64,000 nucleotides of DNA from Paenibacillus silagei (GTDB taxonomy: Bacteria; Bacillota; Bacilli; Paenibacillales; Paenibacillaceae): assembly GCF_017874735.1 (NCBI RefSeq), contig NZ_JAGGLV010000028.1, positions 1 to 64,000 on the forward strand, read 5' to 3'. Of the stretch, positions 25,755 to 34,877 are shown piece after piece. Under the pieces are notes generated by a model. It did not search any database and was not told the DNA's origin. It saw nothing but the letters and a program-made list of their open reading frames with translations. The position numbers were made by a program, and so were the translations under genes. How positions within the stretch are numbered: the first letter of the stretch is position 1; the number at the start of each line of letters is the position of its first letter.

Positions 25755-25980
25755 TTGCTATGGGATAGCCGTGGCTCCAGAGAATGTTTGGCCCTCCGGC
25801 CGCTGTTGTCCCCAGATTTCTTGATTTTGAACCGCTTCTAGCGGTAGAAATCCGGGGACTAGCAGATGCTTACGATGCGAGCTTTCCTGCGGAAAGCTTT
25901 CAGGCGGACGCTTTCGCTCCTACAGTTCCAAAATTCCCCTCCGCCACTTTTCCCTTTCTGTATGTTTTCAAGTTCAATCT
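25755..25980. repeat. dispersed intergenic repeat, copy 2 (structured)
   Basis: This is the same element and orientation as 4165-4390. It contains CCGGCCGCTGTT, the stem ACCGCT-TCT-AGCGGT enclosed by GATTTC/GAAATC, GCTTTCC-TGC-GGAAAGC, and the conserved right end CTCCGCCACTTTTCCCTT ... CAAGTTCAATCT. It fills most of the gene-free gap between GH130 and the PL8 gene. No coding potential is seen. Confidence 0.8.
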
Positions 25981-26022
25981 ATATAGGAATTAGAGAAGGC
26001 AGCTCACACTGCCTCCCTACCC

Positions 26023-27069
26023 TTACACAAGAGTATCTAATATATCCTGAAGCGGGATGTCCGCTACAGCCATCACTTCGTCCGCCGCGCCGTAATACAT
26101 ACGGACCGTCTGGTCCAGCAGCAGCGCGCCGCAGGAGAACACGACCTTGCCGAAGAATCCGTTCACCTCATAGGAAGCTTCCGGCTCCAGCACGGGGACA
26201 CGCGATCTCGCAATGACCCGGGACGGGTCCTCCAGATCCAGCAGCACCGCCCCCATACAATAGCGGTGGCTGCTGTCCGCGCCATGATACAGCGCCAGCC
26301 AGCCCTGCGGTGTGCGGATCGGAACTGCCCCGCCGCCCATGCGGGCCGAGTCCCAGCCCTGCTCGCCGAGTCCCATCAGGAAGCGGTGGTTCCCCCAGTG
26401 GTCGAGATCGGGCGATTCTGCGATCCACATCTCGGGCGCGCCGAATGACTTCGGCACTGGGCGATGCAGAGCGTAGTATTTGCCGCCAATTTTCTCGGGG
26501 AAAATCATGACATCCTTATTCTCGGGAGGCAGCATCATCCCCCGCCGTGTGAAGGTCTGAAAGTCGCGGGTCTCCGCCAGCCCGACGCCAACACCGCGCG
26601 CAGAGGCAGCGCTATAAGTGATGTAATAGGTGTCCCCAATCTGGGTCACACGCGGATCTTCAATCCCCCATGCTTCCAGAGGATGCTCCGGGAACAGGGC
26701 CGGCTGCGGCTCAACCTCGAAATGGACGCCATCTTGGCTTCGCGCTACCCGGAGATGGGATAGGGAGGTGAGCATCACCGTCTGCCCGTCCTTGGCAACG
26801 AAGCGCGAGTCGGAGAAATCATAAGCCGGATCGTTCTTGTCGTATCGTTCTACCTGCACCTCCGTCCCTGCTTCATTCAACCGGGGAACAAGCACCTCGT
26901 CCGCCCGGTCCGGTATTGGCGCTTCAGCAACGCGCAGCAAGAGGATCGTCTCATCCTGTAGCTGCGCCACGCCTGCATTGAACGCACCCAGTACCTGGAA
27001 ATCGGGACGGGAGGGGACAACATCCACGGCTTCAATCAGCGGATTGTGCGCGCTGCGTGTTATTTTCAT
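26023..27069 (-). CDS. GH130 family beta-mannoside phosphorylase
   Basis: A 348-residue five-bladed beta-propeller enzyme. GH130 landmarks include FNAGVAQ, LLLRVAE, DSRFV, WGIEDPRVTQIGDTYYITYSA (Glu-Asp-Pro-Arg), FPEKIGGKYYALHRP, ARMGGGAVPI and YHGAD. Members phosphorolyse beta-mannosides (for example mannosyl-glucose or mannooligosaccharides) to mannose-1-phosphate. It is intracellular, with no signal peptide. It is last in an operon with two sugar permeases and a binding protein, so it likely processes the imported oligosaccharide. Confidence 0.87.
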   Translation of the reverse strand: MKITRSAHNPLIEAVDVVPSRPDFQVLGAFNAGVAQLQDETILLLRVAEAPIPDRADEVLVPRLNEAGTEVQVERYDKNDPAYDFSDSRFVAKDGQTVMLTSLSHLRVARSQDGVHFEVEPQPALFPEHPLEAWGIEDPRVTQIGDTYYITYSAASARGVGVGLAETRDFQTFTRRGMMLPPENKDVMIFPEKIGGKYYALHRPVPKSFGAPEMWIAESPDLDHWGNHRFLMGLGEQGWDSARMGGGAVPIRTPQGWLALYHGADSSHRYCMGAVLLDLEDPSRVIARSRVPVLEPEASYEVNGFFGKVVFSCGALLLDQTVRMYYGAADEVMAVADIPLQDILDTLV

Positions 27070-27101
27070 TGGAGTGACCTCTTTCTGTGTTTGAAGTACG
27101 G

Positions 27102-28643
27102 TTATTTCCCGGAAGTAACGGCATCAATCTGGGCCTGGATTTCATCGATTACTTTTTGCCCGCCGAGACTTGCCATCTTATCCTCCATCGTTTTCTTTCC
27201 TTCTGCCGCAGGAATCAGGCCTTGGCTTAGCGGCAGGAAGATCGAATCGTGCAGCGGCGTGATTTTGGCATATTCCGTCTTTACCTTCTCGGCGTTGAAG
27301 TTGAAGCCTGCGATTGGACTAAGCGTAAAATTGGACGTCTTGGTCGAGAAGTCGAACCACTTCTTGTCATCTTGCATCATGGTGTCAGGTGTACGATTCA
27401 GCGTCGGCCGCCAGGTCAGCACATAACCAGGGAAGGTATAGCCGGACAGCGCCTTATAGCTCGAATCGCCGACAGGCTCCCAGTCCTTTCCTTGAATGCC
27501 GTATTCCATCAGATCATGGTTTTCCTTAATCGACAGCCAGTTCACTACATCCATAGTGACATCGGAATGCTTGGAGGTCGTCGGGATACACAGGAAGTTC
27601 CATTGCTGATAAGCCGTATAAGGCTTAGCCTGCTCCCCGTTCGGTATGAAAATCTCCAGCTTGTCGCTGCCGTCCTTCAGCATTTCCGAATATTTCAGCC
27701 CTTCAACCCCATCGGCTGCATAGTAGGTCGCCGCATATTTACCTTGCTTGAACAGCGTCTCGGCATTTTGCTCCTGGGCAATATTTTTGGAGATAATTCC
27801 ATCCTTATAGTATTTGGTAACGCGATCATAAGCATCGGCAATTGTCGGGCTCTCCCATTGGCCAATGACCTTCTTATCCTTGATCGAATACGAGAACATG
27901 TTGACCCCAATCTCCAGTACTTCATCCTGCGCCAGATTCGCGGAGTTACTCAGGATGAATGGCAGCTTATCGGCCTTAATTCCGTTAATGACAAAAGGCT
28001 TAATGTCTTTCTCATTTTCCTTGACTGCATACAGGAATTTCTCCAGATCATCGAGGGTCTTCAGCTCGGGAAGCCCGTATTTCTCGCGTAAATCCTTACG
28101 GATCAGTACGCCATACAGCTGGCCTTGGGTGGTGCCGAGCGGAATCCCCATAATTTTGCCGCCGAATTTGTTATACTCCCACATTTCCTCCGGAATGGAC
28201 GACTTCAGCTCGGGCCGTGCAGCCACTGCCGCATCCAGCTCCGTCAACGATTTACTCTCGATCATCTGGTTCATGGATAGCCAAGGGGCATCCAGATACA
28301 TATCGAACTCTTCCCCGGCAGACATCTTCACGGATACCGCATTCCCGTAGTCGGTCCAAGGCATGAAGTTGATATTCAGCGCGGCTCCGATATTATCCTT
28401 TTTCAGCTTGTCGTTGACCGCCTGCAGCACAGCATCGAACCCCGCAGGTTTATCTCCCGGGAAATAAGCCTTCAGCGTCACTACTTCTTTGGCAGCAGGC
28501 GCTGCACCCTCTGAACTGGACGGGGAATTCGTAGAATTCGCCGTATTGCCTTCATTCTTCGCATTTCCCCCGCAGCCTGCCAGCACCAGTGACGACACCA
28601 ATACCGCTGTTGTTGCCGTGCCGAACCATTTTTTTAACCTCAT
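27102..28643 (-). CDS. ABC sugar transporter substrate-binding lipoprotein
   Basis: A 513-residue lipoprotein. A signal peptide with lipobox VLAGC (LVLAGCGGN near residue 24) is followed by a Ser/Asn-rich linker. The body is a type-1 binding protein of the large LplA-like group (VTLKAYFPGD, YLDAPWLSMNQMIESKSLTELDA, YGLPELKTLDDLEKFLYAVKE). It captures an oligosaccharide outside the membrane for the two permeases upstream. GGAGGG lies before the ATG. No ATPase gene is present, so a shared MsmX-like ATPase elsewhere is expected. Confidence 0.9.
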   Translation of the reverse strand: MRLKKWFGTATTAVLVSSLVLAGCGGNAKNEGNTANSTNSPSSSEGAAPAAKEVVTLKAYFPGDKPAGFDAVLQAVNDKLKKDNIGAALNINFMPWTDYGNAVSVKMSAGEEFDMYLDAPWLSMNQMIESKSLTELDAAVAARPELKSSIPEEMWEYNKFGGKIMGIPLGTTQGQLYGVLIRKDLREKYGLPELKTLDDLEKFLYAVKENEKDIKPFVINGIKADKLPFILSNSANLAQDEVLEIGVNMFSYSIKDKKVIGQWESPTIADAYDRVTKYYKDGIISKNIAQEQNAETLFKQGKYAATYYAADGVEGLKYSEMLKDGSDKLEIFIPNGEQAKPYTAYQQWNFLCIPTTSKHSDVTMDVVNWLSIKENHDLMEYGIQGKDWEPVGDSSYKALSGYTFPGYVLTWRPTLNRTPDTMMQDDKKWFDFSTKTSNFTLSPIAGFNFNAEKVKTEYAKITPLHDSIFLPLSQGLIPAAEGKKTMEDKMASLGGQKVIDEIQAQIDAVTSGK

Positions 28644-28681
28644 CTCGTTACCCTCCTGTATCTATGGACAATCTGAATGGC

Positions 28682-29566
28682 TTACCCTTTTACAGCACCA
28701 ACCGTTAGACCTTTGACAAAATATTTCTGAAGCATCGGATACAGCAGCACAATCGGGCCGATGGTCAGTACCGTCGTCGCCATCCGCACCCCGTACGTCG
28801 GTGGAGTGACCGAAATCGCAGCACCGGAAGGGATCAGGTTCCTGGCCGCTTCCATATTGGAGACCATCCGGCGCAGGATTAACTGTAGCGGGAATAACTT
28901 CTCGTTATCGATGAACATCAGTCCCATGAACCAGTCATTCCAGAAGCTCAGCGCATAGAAGAGGCCGACAGAAGCCAGAATCGGCTTGGAGATCGGAATC
29001 ATAATCTGGAAGAACACTCTCATCTCATTCGCTCCGTCGATTCGGGCGGCTTCCTCCAGCTCCTCAGGAATGGTGCGGAAGAAGCTGACCAGCAGGAAGA
29101 CGAGGAATGGCTGGCATAACATCGTCAGTATGAGCACCCAGATCGTATTCTGCAAATGCAGCCACTGGCTGACTACAATATAGAACGGAATGATCCCTCC
29201 CGAGAAGAGCATCGGCAAGTAGCAAAAAAACAGAAAGGGCGTTTGCAGAACATTCCGTTTATTCGCCAGTGAATAGCCGAGCATGGCGGAAATGCACAGG
29301 GCGCTTAAGGCCCCGACAACCGTGATGAACAGGGTAACGCCATAGCCGTTGAAAAGAACATCTGATTGCAGAACCGCCTTATAGGCGGCCAGCGATAATT
29401 TTTGCGGGAATAAGGTATAGCCGTGTGCTATCAGCTCCTCCTCATCCGTAAAGGAACCGGCAATCATCAGCAGAAAAGGAAACAGACAAAATAAAGTGAA
29501 CAGCAAAATGAACGTATGGGCGAATGCCGTAAAGGTGCGGTCCGCTGCGCTATGTTTCTGTATCAT
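28682..29566 (-). CDS. carbohydrate ABC transporter permease (YtcP/LplC-like)
   Basis: A 294-residue permease with about six membrane helices. It carries the ATPase-contacting EAA loop EELEEAARIDGANEMRVFFQIMIPISKPILASVG. The start at 29566 is fixed by AGGAGAGG 4 bp before the ATG; an upstream in-frame start overlaps the previous gene. It pairs with the LplB-like permease to form the channel for the binding lipoprotein. The C terminus KYFVKGLTVGAVKG is characteristic of the LplC-like family. Confidence 0.9.
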   Translation of the reverse strand: MIQKHSAADRTFTAFAHTFILLFTLFCLFPFLLMIAGSFTDEEELIAHGYTLFPQKLSLAAYKAVLQSDVLFNGYGVTLFITVVGALSALCISAMLGYSLANKRNVLQTPFLFFCYLPMLFSGGIIPFYIVVSQWLHLQNTIWVLILTMLCQPFLVFLLVSFFRTIPEELEEAARIDGANEMRVFFQIMIPISKPILASVGLFYALSFWNDWFMGLMFIDNEKLFPLQLILRRMVSNMEAARNLIPSGAAISVTPPTYGVRMATTVLTIGPIVLLYPMLQKYFVKGLTVGAVKG

Positions 29567-29576
29567 AGTACCTCTC

Positions 29577-30515
29577 CTAGAATAAAGCAGATTCTTTGGA
29601 TACCCTGCGGGTGACCCAGTTGGCAGCAATGACGAAAATCAGACCCATAATGGACTGGAACAGGCCCACTGCCGAAGACATGCCAAAATCGTGCAGCTGC
29701 CGCATGGAGCGGAAGACAAAGGTATCAATGACGTCGGTAGTCGGATACAGCATCGAGTTGTCTCCAATGATGGCATAGATCATCGCAAAGTCCCCGTTGA
29801 AAATTTTGCCCACGGCCAGCAGCGTCATGATCATGATCGTCGGAACCAGCAGCGGCAGCGTAATGCGCGTCACAATCTGCAGTTTAGAAGCCCCGTCGAT
29901 GCGGGCTGCCTCATATAGATCCTCCGATATGCCCGTAATGGCGGCCAGAAAAATAATCGAGAGATAACCGGCCCCTTGCCACACCCGGATCACCGTCAGA
30001 ATATAAGGCCAGAGACTTGACTCAAACATCCAGTTGACCGGCTCCATGCCGATATTTTGCAGCCAGACATTAATCATAGGCTCTTCCCCGCCGAATAAGG
30101 ATTGGACAATCATCCCGATCACAATCCAGGACATGAAATAAGGCAGGAAAATAAGCGATTGCGATATCCGTTTGAAATACTTATTGCGGATCTCATTGAA
30201 CATGAGCGCAATCAGAACGGCCGCCGCTGTCGTGAACACAATAAACAGCACGTTGAGTAGCAGTGTGTTCCGCAGAATTGTCCAGAAGTCATCTGATGTA
30301 AAAAAGTAATCGAAATTTTTAAACCCTACCCAGTCACTCCCCGTGATCCCCTTGGCAAAATCATAATCTTTGAAGGCAATCATAATCCCGTATATAGGAA
30401 AATAACTGAACACGAGGAAAAACAACAGCCCCGGTACAGCCATCACATACAGAAAAGGATTCTGCGTGATATGCCTACATTTTGAACGTTTACCTGCGCT
30501 AAGCGGGTAGTTCAT
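29577..30515 (-). CDS. carbohydrate ABC transporter permease (LplB-like)
   Basis: A 312-residue permease, first in the transport operon. It shows the family N terminus (NPFLYVMAVPGLLFFLVFSYFPIYGIMIAFKDYDF), about six helices, and the EAA loop DLYEAARIDGASKLQIVTRITLPLLVPTIMIM. GGGGGG precedes the ATG. It is divergent from the AraC regulator, with 254 bp between start codons that must hold both promoters. Confidence 0.9.
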   Translation of the reverse strand: MNYPLSAGKRSKCRHITQNPFLYVMAVPGLLFFLVFSYFPIYGIMIAFKDYDFAKGITGSDWVGFKNFDYFFTSDDFWTILRNTLLLNVLFIVFTTAAAVLIALMFNEIRNKYFKRISQSLIFLPYFMSWIVIGMIVQSLFGGEEPMINVWLQNIGMEPVNWMFESSLWPYILTVIRVWQGAGYLSIIFLAAITGISEDLYEAARIDGASKLQIVTRITLPLLVPTIMIMTLLAVGKIFNGDFAMIYAIIGDNSMLYPTTDVIDTFVFRSMRQLHDFGMSSAVGLFQSIMGLIFVIAANWVTRRVSKESALF

Positions 30516-30769
30516 TTGTACATCCCCCCTTCCTCAAGACCGGTCATCGCCCCAAGAGCGTCCGTTATCTATGCGCTCACCTTATCAAGCCCTTGCGTCC
30601 TGAGCAATTCCGAGAAACGCCAATCCTTCCCGCAAGTGCAGATTTACCGCCTTCCCAAAAACAACACTCTTCCGAAAACAAACGATTCGGCAGACGAAAA
30701 TACCCGGTGTGCTATAATAAATCTACTTATAATGAGCCGGACAGTTATGATTACGGAGGTTCCAGAGCC

Positions 30770-33100
30770 ATGAAATTCAGACAACCGTTCTTCGCCTCGC
30801 TGAAGCGGCACCCTACCTACATGAAGCTTATTTTTTACTTTGTCAGTGCGAACGTTCTGGTCTTAGGCGTATCCTTCGTACTACTCTATGGGCAATCTTC
30901 CAAGACACTGCTGGAGGAAATCGGCGATCATTCGGAATCCCTCCTCGTGAACGGGGCCCGGAATACGTCACGGCTGATGGAATGGGCGCTTGATTTCAGC
31001 TTCTCCTCCAGTAATGACAGCACGCTTAAGGTGTATGCCCTTTCGGACCATTACAGCGATTTCGAGACCTATGAGGTATGGAGCCAATTGACGGACATTA
31101 AGAACGCCAACCCCTCCATTGATTCGGTCTACCTTATTAACGATTATACGAATACGGTCATTGACTCCAGACTTGGGTTAAATGATACCGCCGCTTTTTA
31201 CGATCAGGATATTATTAAGCGCTTACGTGACCCGGAAACAGCGAACCACAGCGTGCTCATTCCGCGAACCTTGTCTCTCCCTCTTACCGGGAACACCCCC
31301 AAAGAAGTGATGACCATTGTCAGATTTTATGAAAAAGGCAGCTCTATCTCCGCGTTCGTCATGAATGTGGATACCCATAATCTCATGACCCTGCTGCAGA
31401 ATAATTCAAACTTCGCCAGCCGGTCGATCACCGTGCTGAATGACCGGGACGAGACGATTTTTAGCAGCACGCCAATGAATCCGCAGCAGATTGCCGAGCT
31501 CAGAAGCCACGGAATGAAGGGAGCCAGCGGCTGGAAGCTATTTCAGCCACGGGATCAGGGGGAGAAGCTAGTGGTCTATGCCGACTCCTCCGTTAAGGGT
31601 ATCCAGGATTGGACCTTCATTGAGATGATCCCGAAGTCCGCCATTCTGAATAAAATCACGGTCCTGCGCGACACCAGTCTGATCCTGTTCCTCGTCTTGT
31701 TCGCGGCCTCCCTGGCGGTGATTATACTAATCTCCAAACGGGTGTACTCGCCCATTCAGGAGCTGATCAGCCGGGTCATGCGGCAGCATCAGGCGGAGAA
31801 GCCCGGCCTTGAGGCGAACGCCAATGAACTCGAATACTTATCGAGCGTTTTTACCTCGCAGCATAATCAGATTCACGAGCTTACCGAGCAATGGCGGCAT
31901 AATAAATTTCTGGGCAGAGAGCGGTTCTTAAGGGATTTCCTCGGGGAGACGTACCATTCGGCAACGGAGATCCGCGCTCAATTCGTAGAATGGGGGATTG
32001 ATCTGCCAAGCGATGAGTTGTCCGTAGCCATCTTCCGGATCGACCACTTCGCGGAATTCTCGGGAGTGTACCCGGAGAAGGACCGGCGCCTGCTCCGGTT
32101 CGCTATGTCCAATATCATTCAGGAGTCGCTGCAATCGTCCAGGCACAAGCTGCAGACCGTAGATATGGGAGACGACCACGTGGCTGTAGTCTTATCGGCT
32201 CCCTTGTCAGAGGAATTCGCGAAGGAGCTGCAAGTGGCAGGGCAGTTAATTCAGCAGTATTTGTCCGTAGGAACTACCATTGCCTGGGGCCGGACGTTGC
32301 CTGGCTTAACCGACATGCATGAGGTGTATCTGGAGACGTATGATCTGACGCAGGAGCGGTTCCGGTTCGGACACCGGTCGCTCATTGTGAAGGAATGGCT
32401 GCCCGCTGCACCCGGGGAATTATATCATTTGCCTGTGAGCCAGGAGCGGCAGATCGCCCAGGCCATACTCAAGGGGGACGCCGCCGTCATTCTGGAGGTC
32501 TTACGATCAGCGGTTGTGAAGCTGCGGGAACTGCCTTATTTTGAATGTAAAATGTCTCTGATCACCTTGTTCATGGACATCCGCCGGCTCATCCAGGAGC
32601 ATTCCTCCCAGCCGCTGCCCAGCTCGTGGGGACTGACGTCCATTGAGAAACAGATCATTCGGCAGGAAACAATGGATAACGTCATGCCGTGGATGGAGGC
32701 CTTGATTACCCGAACACTCGAAGACATTGCGGCCGCCCGCAGCCAATCCAAGAATATCGCCCTGATCGGACAGGTGGACCAGTTCATCGAGAGTCATCTC
32801 ACCGACCCGAATCTGTCTGCCACCATGCTGGCGGATCACCTGGGCTTGTCGGTCAATTATTTCCGCAGTCTGTACAAAGCAGAGACCACCCAGTCCATCA
32901 CCGACAAAATATCCGAGAAGCGACTGACGTTCATCTGCCAGGAGCTCATTGCCTCCGACTCGCCGATCGAGCCCATCGTGCAGCATTTCGGCTTCTCGTC
33001 CCTGAACACCTTCTATTCCAGCTTCAAAAAGGTGTACGGCATGACCCCGGCCCAGTACCGCAAGAAGTACCGGGCGGGGGATGGCGGGGGGAAGGTGTGA
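30770..33100 (+). CDS. membrane-bound AraC-family regulator of the mannoside cluster
   Basis: A 776-residue protein starting at the ATG at 30770, after GGAGGT. One membrane helix near 17-40 and another near 300-322 bracket a Cache-like extracellular sensor. A linker region and a C-terminal AraC HTH follow: IDQFIESHLTDPNLSATMLADHLGLSVNYFRSLYKAETTQSITDKI and IEPIVQHFGFSSLNTFYSSFKKVYGMTPAQYRKKY. This layout is common in Paenibacillus beside LplABC-type transporters, where it activates the divergent operon on sensing the sugar. The transported sugar here is inferred from GH130 as mannose-containing. Confidence 0.88.
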   Translation: MKFRQPFFASLKRHPTYMKLIFYFVSANVLVLGVSFVLLYGQSSKTLLEEIGDHSESLLVNGARNTSRLMEWALDFSFSSSNDSTLKVYALSDHYSDFETYEVWSQLTDIKNANPSIDSVYLINDYTNTVIDSRLGLNDTAAFYDQDIIKRLRDPETANHSVLIPRTLSLPLTGNTPKEVMTIVRFYEKGSSISAFVMNVDTHNLMTLLQNNSNFASRSITVLNDRDETIFSSTPMNPQQIAELRSHGMKGASGWKLFQPRDQGEKLVVYADSSVKGIQDWTFIEMIPKSAILNKITVLRDTSLILFLVLFAASLAVIILISKRVYSPIQELISRVMRQHQAEKPGLEANANELEYLSSVFTSQHNQIHELTEQWRHNKFLGRERFLRDFLGETYHSATEIRAQFVEWGIDLPSDELSVAIFRIDHFAEFSGVYPEKDRRLLRFAMSNIIQESLQSSRHKLQTVDMGDDHVAVVLSAPLSEEFAKELQVAGQLIQQYLSVGTTIAWGRTLPGLTDMHEVYLETYDLTQERFRFGHRSLIVKEWLPAAPGELYHLPVSQERQIAQAILKGDAAVILEVLRSAVVKLRELPYFECKMSLITLFMDIRRLIQEHSSQPLPSSWGLTSIEKQIIRQETMDNVMPWMEALITRTLEDIAAARSQSKNIALIGQVDQFIESHLTDPNLSATMLADHLGLSVNYFRSLYKAETTQSITDKISEKRLTFICQELIASDSPIEPIVQHFGFSSLNTFYSSFKKVYGMTPAQYRKKYRAGDGGGKV

Positions 33101-33136
33101 GGCAAGTGAAACCTATACATTCTTATATTTGCGCGC

Positions 33137-33174
33137 AAAGAAGCGATAAGGATTAGGTCCTTATCGCTTCTTTT
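33137..33174. terminator. bidirectional terminator between the AraC and VOC genes
   Basis: AAGCGATAAGGA (33141-33152) pairs perfectly with TCCTTATCGCTT (33158-33169), extended by AAAG/CTTT and followed by T's on the plus strand. The two genes converge here. Confidence 0.85.
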
Positions 33175-33197
33175 GGTATTCCAGCAAGTTGCCGCTT

Positions 33198-34115
33198 TTA
33201 TTCTCCCTTATAGGCCTTACGCAGCTCCGCAAGCTCGAACTTCTTCATCTGCAGAAAAGCCTTCGTCACACGCGCCAGCTGCTCCGGCGTACCCTTCTTC
33301 ATCATCTCGTTCATCTCGGCCGGAATAATCTGCCAGGAGATACCGAAGGCATCCTTCAGCCAGCCGCATTGCTCGGCTTCAGGAACTGCAGACAGCTTGT
33401 CCCAGTAGTAGTCAATCTCTTCCTGAGAATCGCAGGATACCATGAAGGAGACCGCTTCATTGAAGCTGAACTGATGATTATGCGCACTGTCCATGACCGT
33501 GAACCACAGATTCTCCAGCATGAAGTCCGCGAACATAATCGTTCCTTCCTGATCGGGCGCAGAGCCTGCCGGGTAGCGGGTAAGAAGCCCTTGGCGCGAG
33601 TCCTTAAATACCGACAGATAGAAGGACATCGCCTCCTCCGCCTTCCCGCATTTATCCCCCACGAACAACAAGGAAGGAATAATCGCAGGCCGCTCCTCCC
33701 CTGCCGGATTCGTTAGAATCAGCTGCCAGGACACCCCATACTTGTCCTGAATCCAGCCGTACCGCTCACTGAACGGATACTTGCCGAGCGGCATCAAGGC
33801 GGTGCCGTCTTCCGCTAACTTATCCCACACCTCATCTAATCTCTCTGCTGCATCCTGGTCGCGGGAGGGATCGAAATTAACAAAGAAGGAGACGGCCGGA
33901 TTCAGCTTGAAATACGGCCCTCCGCTGATCGCCATGAATGGCTGCCCCCAGACCTCAAAAGAGACCTGACCCGCATCGCCGGAGGGCGTATCATGAATGG
34001 TGTTCACACTCGTAACCTTGGACTCCGGAAACACAGTAGCGTAAAAGCGGGCGGCTTCTGCCGCCTCCTTGTCATACCATAGATGCGGAACAATTCTCTG
34101 TCTGATGCTGGCCAC
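33198..34115 (-). CDS. tandem VOC (PhnB-like) protein
   Basis: A 305-residue protein made of two 3-demethylubiquinone-methyltransferase-like VOC domains. The first is RIVPHLWYDKEAAEAARFYATVFPESKVTS ... YGVSWQLILTN, the second PSLLFVGDKCGKAEEAMSFYLSVFKDSRQG ... FGISWQIIPAEM. These small metal-binding folds occur in glyoxalases, dioxygenases and resistance proteins; the activity here is not known. AGGAGG sits before the ATG, and the gene stands alone. Confidence 0.85.
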   Translation of the reverse strand: MASIRQRIVPHLWYDKEAAEAARFYATVFPESKVTSVNTIHDTPSGDAGQVSFEVWGQPFMAISGGPYFKLNPAVSFFVNFDPSRDQDAAERLDEVWDKLAEDGTALMPLGKYPFSERYGWIQDKYGVSWQLILTNPAGEERPAIIPSLLFVGDKCGKAEEAMSFYLSVFKDSRQGLLTRYPAGSAPDQEGTIMFADFMLENLWFTVMDSAHNHQFSFNEAVSFMVSCDSQEEIDYYWDKLSAVPEAEQCGWLKDAFGISWQIIPAEMNEMMKKGTPEQLARVTKAFLQMKKFELAELRKAYKGE

Positions 34116-34251
34116 AACGATTCCTCCTCAGCTTCTGTCCGTTCCGATCCAGGGACAGGGGCTTTAATTTGCTTTATTATACACTACAGGGAGGCTTCTT
34201 CATTCTTTATATTGGAAAACAATGCAGGGCCTCCGCCCTAGCTCGCATAGT

Positions 34252-34500
34252 CTAATCCTCTGTCTCTTCTTCTTCCTCCATGTGCCCTAAATAGTCATAA
34301 TAGAATTCGACCATGGCATCTCCAAAGCCCCCGCCAATGCCCTGACTACGTTCCGCCAACCTTCTGCTACGGTCGACGAATTTTTCCTCCAAATCATTCT
34401 TCATAATGTATTCCAACGCTTGTCTATAAATACTGGATACCGTCAGATAGAACCGCTCATCGATGTCTCCGTAAGCCCGGGTGAAGTCCACCCCATGGGC
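34252..34500 (-). pseudogene. 3' fragment of a DUF6155-like gene
   Basis: From about residue 46 of the open frame the translation looks like the C-terminal half of a DUF6155 protein (HGVDFTRAYGDIDERFYLTVSSIYRQALEYIMKNDLEEKF, then GIGGGFGDAMVEFYYDYLG). The preceding 45 residues are merely the antisense of a helicase fragment, so the true 5' half is missing. The join is near 34500. Expression as a hybrid is possible but unlikely. Confidence 0.6.
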
Positions 34501-34815
34501 AAAAAACAGCGCGAGGCGCTCCGCACTCAAATCGCCACAATTCCCGACGATCAGGAGCGGGTCGTTATCGCTACCGGCAAGCTGATTGGTGAGGGCTTCG
34601 ATGACACCAGACTGGACACACTGTTCCTGGTTCATCCCATTTCCTGGTCAGGCACCTTACAGCAATATGCCGGCCGCTTGCACCGGAGTCATGTCAACAA
34701 AGAAGAAGTAAGAATTTATGATTATATCGATCTCCAGGTCCCTATGCTTATGGGGATGTTTAAGAAAAGGGTGAAGGGTTACCGGAAGATGGGGTATCGG
34801 GGGGCGGAGTTGTAG
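34495..34815 (+). pseudogene. 3' fragment of a DEAD/DEAH-box helicase gene
   Basis: The plus-strand frame from about 34495 encodes the C-terminal RecA-like domain of a superfamily 2 helicase: VVIATGKLIGEGFDDTRLDTLFLVHPISWSGTLQQYAGRLHR, with a recognisable motif V and QxxGRxxR motif VI, then a C-terminal RIYDYID tail. Motifs I to III are absent and sequence to the left belongs to the DUF6155 fragment. It is a truncated relic joined head to head at about 34500. Confidence 0.75.
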
Positions 34816-34827
34816 AATAGGAGAGAA

Positions 34828-34857
34828 AAAGCCAGCCCACACAATCAGGCTGGCTTT
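34828..34857 (-). terminator. terminator after the Rpn nuclease gene
   Basis: AAAGCCAGCC (34828-34837) pairs perfectly with GGCTGGCTTT (34848-34857), followed by TTTTTCTC on the minus strand. Confidence 0.85.
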
Positions 34858-34877
34858 ACTCTTATCTGAAAACTGTA

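Noticed and set aside
34501..34635. N-terminal part of the minus-strand frame over the DUF6155 fragment
   Set aside because: It is merely the reverse complement of the helicase coding remnant, so it was left out of the gene call.
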